A stretch of 64,000 nucleotides of DNA from NCBI RefSeq assembly GCF_027923465.1, contig NZ_BRLB01000012.1:62001-126000 (forward strand). The letters run 5' to 3'. Every line of letters starts with the position of its first letter. Within the stretch, counting starts at the first letter, position 1. The translations under genes and the position numbers were made by a program. Under the pieces are notes generated by a model that worked only from the letters and a program-made list of their open reading frames with translations, was not told the origin of the DNA and did no database searches. Source of the stretch: Vallitalea longa. GTDB lineage: Bacteria > Bacillota > Clostridia > Lachnospirales > Vallitaleaceae. Below, one piece after another: positions 1-8,606 of the stretch.

Positions 1-2130
1 GAAACAGAAGTGGTCATTATAGATAATAAGGATATGATGGAAGAAGAAGGAATGGAAAAAGAAATACTTGAAGCAAAAGTAATTGCAGATAGAATAAAAA
101 AGATGGTCAATCCAGAAAACCCTTATTTCATATATGATAAAAAATTAGGAGAGTACCGAAAAGCTATGTTTAAAGACATAGTTATATTGATGAGATCAAC
201 AAGTAGTCTAGCAGAAACATTTGTTAACGAATTAATCAATTATGATGTACCAGCCTATACAGATGCTACATCTGGATATTTTGACACTATTGAAGTTAAG
301 ACGGTACTTTCGTTATTGAAGATAATTGATAATCCAAGACAAGATATTCCATTAATAGCTGTTTTGAGATCACCTATTGTAGGGTTGAAAGCTGATGATT
401 TAGTAAGAATAAAAGCAGCTCTGCCTGATGGAGAATACTACGATGCATTTACTCAATATATGATTGGTACGATTAATGAAGATGAACTTAGTAGAAAACT
501 AGATAAGTTCAATAAACAATTGAAAGAATGGAGGAATAAAGCAGTTTATATGCCTCTTGATGAACTTATTTTAGATATTTACGATAAATCTCATTTTTAT
601 AATTATATTTCAGTAATGACAGGTGGCAGACAAAGACAAGCAAATCTGGATTTACTTATAGACAAAGCTATCAAATATGAATCAACTAGCTATAAAGGGT
701 TATTTAATTTCATTAGGTATTTAGAAAAGATACATAAGTATTCCATAGATATGGGAGAAGCTACTGTTTTTGGAGAAAGTGAAAACTTGGTTAGAATAAT
801 GAGTATTCATAAGAGTAAGGGACTTGAATTTCCTATAGTTTTTATAGCTGGGATGGGTAGACAATTCAATATGCAGGACTTGAATAAACCTATATTATTA
901 CATCAAGATATAGGCATAGGACCTAAATATGTTAACTATGAAATGAGATATGAAACCAAGACTTTACCAAAATCAGTTATCAGTAGAAAAATCAAGAATG
1001 AAAGTCTATCAGAAGAAATAAGAATATTATATGTTGCTCTTACGAGAGCTAGAGAAAAATTGATATTAGTGGGAAGTCTGAAAGATATATGTAAAAAAGC
1101 TGAAAAACTATCCAGATATCTATTCTTTGAAGATACTTTATTAATACCCCAAATTATTTCAAAAGGACATTGTTACTTGGATTTTATTATACCTACCATT
1201 TTAAGACATAAAGATGGTCAATCCATTAGGAATCTATTATCCAATCCTTCCATATGTTCACCAGAAGAACTATTCAACCATAGTTCCTCATGGAATATAA
1301 GGGTATTCACAAAAGATGATATTTTAACTAGAGAAGAGGATATAGCGACGGTTAAAGATGAAACATTTGAAAGCTTATCAAATTGGGATTATGCAAAAAA
1401 ATATAGTGAACATGACAAAGAGTATTTTGATAGTAATCTCAATTGGATATATCCTCATAAAGATTCAATTTTAAAACCCGTTAAGATTTCTGTATCTGAA
1501 ATCAAAAAACAAAGTATGCCTGACGAAATGGTAGACTATGATGAAATGTTTAATGAATTTGAACCATATAAGCCTAGATTCATGGAAGAAAAACTAGAAT
1601 TGACATCCAGTGAAAAAGGTACAGCATTCCATAAGGTAATGCAGCATATTGATTATAAAAAACTAGGAGATCACAATTATATTATTAAATATCTGGAAAG
1701 CCTGCAAGAAGCTGAAATAATAACTGAAAAAGAGAAAAAAAGTATAAAAATAAAATCTATATCACTTTTTAGTACAAGTAATTTATTACAAAGAATGGTT
1801 GATGCCGAGTCAAATGGAATGTTATATAGAGAAGTACCATTTGTTCTAGGAGTTCCTTTAAAAGAGATATATAAAGATTGCGATATTGACGAAAAAGCTT
1901 TAGTCCAAGGTGTCATTGACTGCTATTTCATTGAAGACAACAAGATAATCTTAGTTGATTACAAGACTGATTATCTAAAGAATAATGAGGAAGAAACACT
2001 TGTAAAAAGATATAAAAAACAAATGGAATTATATTCAAAAGCTCTTGAAAATATAACTGGAAAGAAAGTAAATGAAAGAATACTATATTCCTTTAGCATC
2101 AATAAAGCTATCTTAGTTGATAAAAATTAG
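1..2130 (+). CDS. addA: ATP-dependent helicase/nuclease subunit A, C-terminal part (5' end outside window)
   Basis: The reading frame is open from base 1, so this is the C-terminal part (about 709 residues) of a longer protein. AddA is the helicase-nuclease subunit of the AddAB complex, which processes double-strand breaks for recombination. Visible are UvrD-type helicase motifs: IHKSKGLEFP near 800-835 and the LYVALTRARE motif VI near 1025-1060. The last third is a RecB-family nuclease domain, with GTAFHKVMQHID near 1618-1650, the aspartate of GVIDCYF near 1907-1927 and VDYKTDYL near 1953-1975. Helicase plus C-terminal nuclease distinguishes AddA from UvrD/PcrA. The in-frame GTG at 10 is internal. 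addB is expected upstream, outside the window. Confidence 0.93.
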   Translation, partial: ETEVVIIDNKDMMEEEGMEKEILEAKVIADRIKKMVNPENPYFIYDKKLGEYRKAMFKDIVILMRSTSSLAETFVNELINYDVPAYTDATSGYFDTIEVKTVLSLLKIIDNPRQDIPLIAVLRSPIVGLKADDLVRIKAALPDGEYYDAFTQYMIGTINEDELSRKLDKFNKQLKEWRNKAVYMPLDELILDIYDKSHFYNYISVMTGGRQRQANLDLLIDKAIKYESTSYKGLFNFIRYLEKIHKYSIDMGEATVFGESENLVRIMSIHKSKGLEFPIVFIAGMGRQFNMQDLNKPILLHQDIGIGPKYVNYEMRYETKTLPKSVISRKIKNESLSEEIRILYVALTRAREKLILVGSLKDICKKAEKLSRYLFFEDTLLIPQIISKGHCYLDFIIPTILRHKDGQSIRNLLSNPSICSPEELFNHSSSWNIRVFTKDDILTREEDIATVKDETFESLSNWDYAKKYSEHDKEYFDSNLNWIYPHKDSILKPVKISVSEIKKQSMPDEMVDYDEMFNEFEPYKPRFMEEKLELTSSEKGTAFHKVMQHIDYKKLGDHNYIIKYLESLQEAEIITEKEKKSIKIKSISLFSTSNLLQRMVDAESNGMLYREVPFVLGVPLKEIYKDCDIDEKALVQGVIDCYFIEDNKIILVDYKTDYLKNNEEETLVKRYKKQMELYSKALENITGKKVNERILYSFSINKAILVDKN

Positions 2131-2189
2131 TATTATTGTATAAAATATCTATTATAACCCCATAATTAAAATAGAAAGGGTGGTTATAT

Positions 2190-2375
2190 ATGGAAAATAG
2201 CAAGAGTAAAGATAAAAAAGTAATTAATGAGAATGAAAAACTTAAATATGAAATTGCTGAAGAACTAGGTTTATTAGATAAGGTAACTGCTGGTGGATGG
2301 AAATCCTTGACTGCCAAAGAAACAGGCAGAATTGGAGGATTAATGACTAAACGTAAGCGAAGTGTTAAAAAATAG
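2190..2375 (+). CDS. Small acid-soluble spore protein, alpha/beta type (SspF-like)
   Basis: A 61-residue basic protein. It carries the two signatures of alpha/beta-type small acid-soluble spore proteins: an N-terminal KYEIAEELGL segment (the region cut by the germination protease in this family) and a C-terminal GWKSLTAKETGRIGG segment followed by MTKRKR. Proteins of this family coat DNA in dormant spores and shield it from UV and chemicals; they are made in the forespore. A good ribosome site (AAAGGGTGG) precedes the ATG, and a strong terminator follows, so the gene looks monocistronic. It is one of the clearest signs that the organism forms endospores. The short length fits the minor SspF-like group better than the major SASPs. 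Confidence 0.88.
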   Translation: MENSKSKDKKVINENEKLKYEIAEELGLLDKVTAGGWKSLTAKETGRIGGLMTKRKRSVKK

Positions 2376-2393
2376 ATTGTTCTAAATCAGGTA

Positions 2394-2427
2394 AATAACC
2401 TTGCCAAGTGTATAGCAAGGTTATTTT
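2394..2427 (+). terminator. Rho-independent terminator after the spore protein gene
   Basis: AATAACCTTGC (2394-2404) pairs perfectly with GCAAGGTTATT (2415-2425) around a 10-base loop, followed by a short T run. Confidence 0.8.
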
Positions 2428-2436
2428 AATTAAAAT

Positions 2437-2494
2437 AGGAAAGTTCTACTTTCTATTTTTCTTGAAATCTTTTATTAGGCGTAGCCTATTTGTT
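2437..2494. repeat. Dispersed repeat, copy A
   Basis: The segment contains TACTTTCTATTTTT, CTTGAAATCTTTTATTAGG and the palindromic core AGGCGTAGCCT. It recurs at 6728-6783 and at 59314-59362; the stretch CTTGAAATCTTTTAT is identical between this copy and the one near 59.3 kb. The core supplies the TAG stop codon of the leftward AraC-type gene (2486-2488 on the plus strand), so the copy touches a coding end. Confidence 0.7.
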
Positions 2495-3364
2495 TTCTAT
2501 AAACAATTTTCTCCTATTGGATGGAGATGTATTCTTGAAATTCTTATATATCCTACTAAAATAACTGGTATCATTAAAACCAACATTAAAAGCTATTTCA
2601 CTTATTGATAAATCTGAGTTAATAAGTAAATTATCCGCTTCTTGTATCCGTAATGAATTAATAAAGTGAGTTACATTATCACCTGTCATCTTCTTGAACA
2701 TTCTACAAAAATGATATTTACTCATATGTGCTTGTTCGCTCATATGCTCTAAGGTTAAATCATTGGTAAAATTATTTTCAATGTATTTAAGGATTCCATT
2801 GAATCTATCAATATTGAGTGTACGATATTTCACTTGAGTATCTGTAAGCACTGTTCGTATATAATTACGCATTAAAAGAACAATGAGCTTATATAAAGAG
2901 GCTTTTATACTTAATTCAAAACCAACTTGACGGTTGGTATATTCATAATTGATTGATTCGATATATTCTTCCACCAAATTATCATTAACTATTACACTAT
3001 TAAATAATATCCTATTTTCAATTATTGGATTAATATATTTTGAATCACATAAATCTATAATCCTACTATTTAGAATGTGGGGATCTAATATTATACAGTA
3101 ATATTTCAAATCTTCAGTTATATTTTGCCCATAATGAATTTCGTTGCAATTTACTACTACTAGGTCTTTTTCATTGACAACAAATGATTTATCATTACAC
3201 TTAAACAAAGCAGATCCTTCTATTATGTATAATAGTTCCATTTCCCTATGCCAATGAGTATAAAAAGCAGTAGAATTAACCCCTTTTGAATGATTTTTAG
3301 TTAGTTTCATACAGAAATCAGGATTAGGCATAGTCATTTTTTCACGTAATAATGATTTATCCAT
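2486..3364 (-). CDS. AraC-family transcriptional regulator with cupin sensor domain
   Basis: A 292-residue regulator. The N-terminal part (about residues 15-150) looks like an AraC-type cupin ligand-binding domain, with HWHREMELLYIIEG and a CNEIHYG turn. The C-terminal 100 residues are a double helix-turn-helix, including LEHMSEQAHMSKYHFCRMFKK and ISEIAFNVGFNDTSYFSRIYK. It is transcribed away from the sugar-metabolism operon starting at 3646. The 280-base divergent region holds an inverted repeat that may be its operator. The ligand is probably a sugar or sugar acid used by that operon, but the sequence does not say which. Its last codons and stop lie inside dispersed repeat copy A. Confidence 0.88.
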   Translation of the reverse strand: MDKSLLREKMTMPNPDFCMKLTKNHSKGVNSTAFYTHWHREMELLYIIEGSALFKCNDKSFVVNEKDLVVVNCNEIHYGQNITEDLKYYCIILDPHILNSRIIDLCDSKYINPIIENRILFNSVIVNDNLVEEYIESINYEYTNRQVGFELSIKASLYKLIVLLMRNYIRTVLTDTQVKYRTLNIDRFNGILKYIENNFTNDLTLEHMSEQAHMSKYHFCRMFKKMTGDNVTHFINSLRIQEADNLLINSDLSISEIAFNVGFNDTSYFSRIYKNFKNTSPSNRRKLFIENK

Positions 3365-3525
3365 TTAAAATAATTACCTTTCATAATATTTTCAGTTTAA
3401 TAAATGTAAGCAATATAGTTATAATTTTGAGCAATAGATTTAAAGTAGAATTAGTATATATGTATTATAATAGACTACAAAATAGAAAATGTAAATACAA
3501 GTATTAAGGTCATGTAAAAATAACA

Positions 3526-3620
3526 ACTCAACTTTTTCATATCATGTTAGAAAGCTAATGGATGAGTCATAATAAAACATAATAGTTTATTTGCATTGAG
3601 TTAGGGTACGAAAGTTGAGT
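3526..3620. promoter_or_regulatory. Divergent control region with inverted repeat ACTCAACTTT / AAAGTTGAGT
   Basis: ACTCAACTTT (3526-3535) is exactly repeated in inverse orientation as AAAGTTGAGT (3611-3620), 75 bases away, between the divergent AraC regulator and the oxidoreductase gene. It could be a pair of operator half-sites for looping or the arms of a leader hairpin. This is inference from position and symmetry only. Confidence 0.35.
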
Positions 3621-3645
3621 AATAATATTATGAGGTGAATGGAAA

Positions 3646-4710
3646 ATGGATAAAGTCAAAGTAGGTATTATAGGGGCAGGAAATATTAGTGAATATCATG
3701 TTCAGGGCTATGAAGAACTTCCAAATGTAGAGATAGTAGCAGTTTGTGATTTGGATAATGAAAAAGCAGAGGAATATGCTGTTAAGCATAATATTGAACA
3801 TGTTTTCACTGATTACAATGAGATGCTTAAGATGAAAGAGTTAGATGCAGTTAGTGTAACTACTTGGAATAATTCTCATGCACCTATCAGTATTGCTGCT
3901 ATGAGAGCAGGAAAAGATGTTTTATGCGAAAAACCTTTAGCTATGAATGCTGATGAAGCGCAGACAATGGTTGATGCAGCAAAAGAAACAAAAAGGCTTT
4001 TGATGGTCGGATTCGTAAGGAGATTTGAAAAAAATACAGATTATATTAGAGAAGTCATCGAAAAAGGTGAATTAGGTAATGTCTATTATGCAAAAACAGG
4101 TTATATAAGAAAATGGGGAAATCCAGGTGGATGGTTCTGTGACAAAAAACGTTCAGGAGGGGGACCTGTTATTGATTTAGGTGTTCATGTAATTGATTTG
4201 ATCAGTTATTTGACAGGCAAACCAAAGGCAGTATCAGTGACAGCATCTACATTTAATCATCTAGGAATCAAATCATATATAAAAGGCATGACTAAATATA
4301 ATGCTAAAGATTATGATAAGAATAATCCTTATTGTGATGTTGAAGATTCAGCAACTGCATTGATTAAATTTGATAATGACATGACATTGAATATTGAGAC
4401 CAGTTGGGTTTTACATACTAAAGAGGATAATAATTATTTAATGCTCTATGGAGACAAAGCAGGTGTTAAGATGGAACCGGAACTTGAATTCTATAAAGAA
4501 CATAATGATTACTTTGTTGAAGAAAGACCTATTGTACAAGAAGAGAAAAATAAATTCGCTGCAATATTTCAGAGAGAAACAGCACACTTTATTGATTGTA
4601 TAGTTAATAAAGTAGAGTGTAGAAATCCAGGAGAAGATGGAGTAGCTATCATGAAAATTCTTGATGCTATATATAAATCATCTGAGTTAGGACATGAGGT
4701 TAAATTATAA
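3646..4710 (+). CDS. Gfo/Idh/MocA-family NAD(P)-dependent oxidoreductase
   Basis: A 354-residue protein. The N-terminal Rossmann fold starts with VGIIGAGNISEYH, a GxGxxx dinucleotide motif at residues 8-14. The family EKPLA motif is present (CEKPLAMN, near residue 95), and the C-terminal alpha/beta domain carries GGGPVIDLGVHVIDL near residue 170. Such enzymes oxidise or reduce sugars, inositols or sugar phosphates at a ring or chain hydroxyl. It is the first gene of an operon with two TIM-barrel isomerase-like genes at 22 and 10 bases spacing and lies opposite an AraC regulator. That context suggests catabolism of an unusual sugar or cyclitol, but the substrate cannot be read from sequence. 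Confidence 0.88.
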   Translation: MDKVKVGIIGAGNISEYHVQGYEELPNVEIVAVCDLDNEKAEEYAVKHNIEHVFTDYNEMLKMKELDAVSVTTWNNSHAPISIAAMRAGKDVLCEKPLAMNADEAQTMVDAAKETKRLLMVGFVRRFEKNTDYIREVIEKGELGNVYYAKTGYIRKWGNPGGWFCDKKRSGGGPVIDLGVHVIDLISYLTGKPKAVSVTASTFNHLGIKSYIKGMTKYNAKDYDKNNPYCDVEDSATALIKFDNDMTLNIETSWVLHTKEDNNYLMLYGDKAGVKMEPELEFYKEHNDYFVEERPIVQEEKNKFAAIFQRETAHFIDCIVNKVECRNPGEDGVAIMKILDAIYKSSELGHEVKL

Positions 4711-4732
4711 ATATTAACAGGAGGTAGTTGAA

Positions 4733-5590
4733 ATGGGAAAAAATCAAATAGGTGTTATAGTAGACTCATTTAGAATGGGAGTCAAGGAAGGAATTAGAAA
4801 AGCAAAAGAAGTTGGAGCTCAAGGTATTCAGATATATGCTGTAAAAGGTGATATGTCACCAGATAATCTCACTAAACAAGATAGAAAAGATTTACTTGAT
4901 TATATAAAATCTAATGGACTTACAGTTTCTGCCTTATGTGGTGATTTAGGTGGTCATGGTTTTACGATTAGAGAGGATAACAAGGAAAAAATAGAGATAT
5001 CTAAGAGAATAATGGATTTAGCTAAGGATCTAGAGACAGATATTGTTACTACACATATTGGAGTTGTACCAAATGACAAGTCTCATGCTAGATACAAAAT
5101 CATGCAGGAAGCTTGCGAAAAATTAGGTGATTATGCAGATGAAGTAGGGGCATATTTCGCCATTGAAACAGGTCCAGAAAAAGCAGAAACTCTAAAAACA
5201 TTTCTAGATAGTCTAGATAGTAAAGGAGTAAGAGTCAATTATGACCCTGCTAATCTGGTTATGGTTACAGGAGATGATCCTGTAAAAGGTGTATATACAT
5301 TAAAAGATTATATAGTTCATACACATGCAAAAGATGGTATCATGGTGAAGAAATCCGATCCAGAATATATATATGATTGTTTTGCAAAAGGAATACCAGA
5401 AGGTTTTCATTGCGATGATTATTTCTTAGAAAAACCTTTAGGTGCTGGTAACGTTGATTTTGATAATTATATAAAGGCTTTATGGGATATTGGTTATAAC
5501 GGTTTTTTAACTATTGAAAGAGAAGTAGGAAACAATCCAGAAAAAGATATTCGTGAGGCAGTAGAGTTTCTTGAGAAAATTATAAGATAG
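4733..5590 (+). CDS. Sugar phosphate isomerase/epimerase family protein (xylose-isomerase-like TIM barrel)
   Basis: A 285-residue AP-endonuclease-2 type TIM-barrel protein. Metal-ligand positions typical of the family are visible: THIG near residue 105, the glutamate of AIETGPEKAE near 145, NYDPANLVM near 168 and VHTHAKD near 195, ending with the glutamate of GFLTIEREVG. Members isomerise or epimerise keto-sugars or dehydrate inososes. It is translated from a strong AGGAGG site, 22 bases after the oxidoreductase, and probably acts on that enzyme's product. Exact chemistry is unassigned. Confidence 0.85.
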   Translation: MGKNQIGVIVDSFRMGVKEGIRKAKEVGAQGIQIYAVKGDMSPDNLTKQDRKDLLDYIKSNGLTVSALCGDLGGHGFTIREDNKEKIEISKRIMDLAKDLETDIVTTHIGVVPNDKSHARYKIMQEACEKLGDYADEVGAYFAIETGPEKAETLKTFLDSLDSKGVRVNYDPANLVMVTGDDPVKGVYTLKDYIVHTHAKDGIMVKKSDPEYIYDCFAKGIPEGFHCDDYFLEKPLGAGNVDFDNYIKALWDIGYNGFLTIEREVGNNPEKDIREAVEFLEKIIR

Positions 5591-5600
5591 GTGATGAAGA

Positions 5601-6473
5601 ATGAAAATAGGAGTTAGTTCTTACAGTTTCATAAGATTAGTGCAATCTGGTAAGCTAAAACAGATTGATGTAATAAAAAAAGCAAAAGAAATGGGTTTTG
5701 ACGTTATAGAATTCATCAATTTCATTTTAGAAGATGGAGAAACAAATGAGTCTTTTGCAAAAATGGCGTTTGAAGAAAGTAAAAAAGTAGGAATAGAAAT
5801 AGAAAGCTATACAATTGGTGCTGATTTTATTAATGGTAGTAATGGTGATCTAGATGCTGAGATAGAGAGAGTTAAAAAAGAAGTTGATGTTGCAAGAATA
5901 CTTGGAGCGAAAACATTGAGACATGATGCTACCATAGGATTTACCAATGATTATAACGGACCAAAATCTTTTGATGATGCTTTACCAAGATTAATTAAAG
6001 GGTGTAAGGAAGTAACTGAATACGCTATGAAATTCGGTATAAAGACTATGGTTGAAAATCATGGATATTTCTGTCAAGACAGTGATAGGTTAGAAAAATT
6101 AGTTAATGGTGTCAATCATCCTAATTTTGGGCTACTTGTTGATATGGGAAACTTTATATGTGTGGATGAAGCTCCAGAAAAAGCAGTAGGTCTATTGATG
6201 CCTTATGCATTTCATGTACATGCAAAAGATTTTCATATCAAATCGGGTATGTTACCTAATCCTGGAGAAGGCTGGTTTTTATCAAGAGGTGGAAATTATT
6301 TAAGAGGCGCTATTATAGGTCATGGAGATGTTCCTATACTGCAATGCTTAAGAATAATGAAGAATAACAGCTACAAGGGTGTTTTGTCTATTGAATTTGA
6401 AGGACTTGAAGAACCATTAAAAGGTATAGAATTAGGTTTAGCTAATTTGCGTAAATTCATAGAAATGGCATAA
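5601..6473 (+). CDS. Sugar phosphate isomerase/epimerase family protein (second paralogue)
   Basis: A 290-residue TIM-barrel protein of the same superfamily as the gene before it but clearly divergent. It begins KIGVSSYSFIRLVQSG, has a conserved MVENHGYF segment (metal-binding glutamate) near residue 155, LLVDMGNF near 180, FHVHAKDFH near 205 and LSIEFEGLEE near 262. The preceding gene ends 10 bases upstream and a GGTGATGAAG site precedes the ATG. Two related isomerases beside one dehydrogenase suggest a pathway of oxidation, epimerisation and re-reduction, or sequential steps on one substrate. It is followed by two hairpins that should end the operon. Confidence 0.82.
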   Translation: MKIGVSSYSFIRLVQSGKLKQIDVIKKAKEMGFDVIEFINFILEDGETNESFAKMAFEESKKVGIEIESYTIGADFINGSNGDLDAEIERVKKEVDVARILGAKTLRHDATIGFTNDYNGPKSFDDALPRLIKGCKEVTEYAMKFGIKTMVENHGYFCQDSDRLEKLVNGVNHPNFGLLVDMGNFICVDEAPEKAVGLLMPYAFHVHAKDFHIKSGMLPNPGEGWFLSRGGNYLRGAIIGHGDVPILQCLRIMKNNSYKGVLSIEFEGLEEPLKGIELGLANLRKFIEMA

Positions 6474-6519
6474 AGACAAATAAATATTGATTTAATGACA
6501 TAATTTAATATTGTATCAT

Positions 6520-6555
6520 AATAGGTTCTGTTTTATCTACAGAGCCTATTTAGTT
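6520..6555 (+). terminator. Hairpin at end of oxidoreductase/isomerase operon
   Basis: AATAGGTTCTGT (6520-6531) pairs with ACAGAGCCTATT (6539-6550) with one G-T pair. The following T tract is weak, so termination may be partial. Confidence 0.6.
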
Positions 6556-6673
6556 TGTGATATTTATAATTCTTATTATTAACATGTCAATTAAAATGGA
6601 ATTATAAAAATTAATAAATTGTTCATTTGGGTATTGAATATAAAGTGATACATAAGTTATAATTAAATTAATG

Positions 6674-6718
6674 ATAATGACCAAAATGAAAAAATTTTTG
6701 TTATGGTCATTATTTTTT
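6674..6718 (+). terminator. Rho-independent terminator before the glycan module
   Basis: ATAATGACCA (6674-6683) pairs with TGGTCATTAT (6704-6713) and is followed by a run of Ts. It separates the isomerase operon from the two-component system. Confidence 0.72.
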
Positions 6719-6727
6719 ATTAAACAA

Positions 6728-6783
6728 GATAGTACTACTTTCTATTTTCTTAAAAATTTTTATGAAAGGCGTAGCCTTTTTAT
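6728..6783. repeat. Dispersed repeat, copy B
   Basis: TACTACTTTCTATTTTCTT followed by a T-rich spacer and AAAGGCGTAGCCTTT. It matches copies A and C in layout, and the flanks of the palindromic core are altered in a compensated way (AAAGGC/GCCTTT here, GAGGC/GCCTC in copy C). It ends about 35 bases before the histidine kinase start. Confidence 0.65.
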
Positions 6784-6818
6784 GATTGAATATGACCATG
6801 ATAAATTGGGGGATAATT

Positions 6819-8606
6819 ATGGGAAAAAAAGATGCTAAGAAGCATAGTATTACTAAAAAGTATTTTCTGAATTTTATTATTATAATTGTTATACCTGTAT
6901 TATTAATAAGTTTTTTTTTGAATATGGCTTATAAAAATATATTTGTGGATCATTATTCGGAAATGGTATTGCAAACAATGGAACAAATGTCAATTAGGAT
7001 ACAGGATGAACTTAATAATGTTTCTCTAAAAGGTGCTATGATAGGAAATGATTCCGAGATAATTAACTTGGTTTCAATGATGAAGCAATCTGAAGCTAAG
7101 GGTTATCGTTTAGACTTATCTAATCAAATCAATTCAAAAATCAATTCATTAATTAATTGCTCTGATGACATATATTCGGTTATTTTCTTTTACAAAGGTG
7201 GAGGACATTATTATTTTAAGAGTCCATTGAAAGAGAATGAAGAAACAGTCAGAAAAGAATCTTGGTATAAGAAAGCTATACAAAACAGAGGTAGGATCAT
7301 AATGCCTGAAGGAACCAATGAAATGATCAATACTGGATTAAGCCAGAAGCAATTATTATTTACTATGAGTCCGGATATATTAGGAGACCAGAATCAAGTG
7401 GAAGTTGTTTGTTTTGTGTTTATGCCTAAAAGTATAGATACTATATATGCAAAATTTCAAAATCATAGAATGGGAACAGGTTTACTTATAAATAAAGATA
7501 ATGATATTATAGTAGCTTCTAATAGTGCTTTTTCAAAAGAGGATATAAAAGAATATAATTTATTTAATAAAGACTATATAGAAAAAAGCTATAATAATAT
7601 ATTGTTCAACAACAAAAAAAGTATGGTATATACTTATTTCACTAATAATAAAAAATGGCTGATGGTCAATATTATTGACTATAACTTGCTGACAAGTGAA
7701 ATGAATCAGGTTATGCTGTATTTTGTATTAATATATGTTGTTATCGTTTGTTTGTTTGTTATTTTTGCTGTTTTCTTTATAAAAGATATAGTCTCACCTA
7801 TAAAACAATTAATAAGTAAGATGAAAAGTGTTCAAAAAGGTAATTTTGATGACAGAATAGTTGTGGAAGGTAGTCTTGAGATAGTTGAGATGGGTGAATC
7901 TTTTAATATAATGGTATCTGAAATAAATAAATTAATGATTGAAAGAGACATACAAGAAAAAGAAAAAAGCAAAGAAGAGATAAAAGCATTGCAAGCCCAG
8001 ATTCAACCGCATTTCATATATAATACTTTGACATCCATAAGGTTAATGGCTATGATAGCAAAAGTTGATGGGATAAAAAATATGACAGATGCTTTCATGA
8101 ATCTATTATCTGCTTTATTCAAGCAAAACAATTCTTTAGTTACGGTTAATCAAGAACTTGAGTATCTCAATAATTATCTATACATAATGAAAGTCAGATT
8201 TGATGAATTATTCACTGTGGCATATGATATTAGTGATGAAATCAAATCTTTGCATATGATAAAACTTACATTACAGCCTCTAATAGAAAACGCTATACAT
8301 CATGGATTAAGTAAAGTAGATAGAAAAGGTATCATTAAGGTTAGTGGATATATAAAAGAGGATTATTTAATATTTGATATAGAAGATAATGGTATCGGAA
8401 TTGAGAAAGAAAGAATACATGACATAATTAATAATCAAAGAAGTGAAGATAAAAAAAGCTTTAATCACATAGGGGTATATAATGTGATGAGAAGAATTAA
8501 ATTAAATCATGGGGAAAGATATGGTATTACAATAAAAAGTGAATATATGAGATACACTAAAGTTACGGTGACACTTCCGATTATAGGAGAAGGAGAGGAA
8601 AAGTAA
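6819..8606 (+). CDS. YesM/LytS-type sensor histidine kinase
   Basis: A membrane sensor of about 595 residues. The ATG at 6819 is chosen because a GGGGGAT ribosome site lies 6 to 12 bases upstream; a TTG 33 bases earlier has none. One transmembrane helix lies near the N-terminus (FLNFIIIIVIPVLLISFFL), then an extracellular dCache-like sensor, a second helix (VLIYVVIVCLFVIFAVFFI) near residue 310, a HAMP linker, and the His_kinase domain with QPHFIYNTLTSIRL holding the phosphoacceptor histidine. The ATPase domain has LQPLIENAIHHGL and DNGIG. Such kinases control carbohydrate transport operons. The response regulator follows with no spacer, and the regulated importer lies downstream. Confidence 0.9.
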   Translation: MGKKDAKKHSITKKYFLNFIIIIVIPVLLISFFLNMAYKNIFVDHYSEMVLQTMEQMSIRIQDELNNVSLKGAMIGNDSEIINLVSMMKQSEAKGYRLDLSNQINSKINSLINCSDDIYSVIFFYKGGGHYYFKSPLKENEETVRKESWYKKAIQNRGRIIMPEGTNEMINTGLSQKQLLFTMSPDILGDQNQVEVVCFVFMPKSIDTIYAKFQNHRMGTGLLINKDNDIIVASNSAFSKEDIKEYNLFNKDYIEKSYNNILFNNKKSMVYTYFTNNKKWLMVNIIDYNLLTSEMNQVMLYFVLIYVVIVCLFVIFAVFFIKDIVSPIKQLISKMKSVQKGNFDDRIVVEGSLEIVEMGESFNIMVSEINKLMIERDIQEKEKSKEEIKALQAQIQPHFIYNTLTSIRLMAMIAKVDGIKNMTDAFMNLLSALFKQNNSLVTVNQELEYLNNYLYIMKVRFDELFTVAYDISDEIKSLHMIKLTLQPLIENAIHHGLSKVDRKGIIKVSGYIKEDYLIFDIEDNGIGIEKERIHDIINNQRSEDKKSFNHIGVYNVMRRIKLNHGERYGITIKSEYMRYTKVTVTLPIIGEGEEK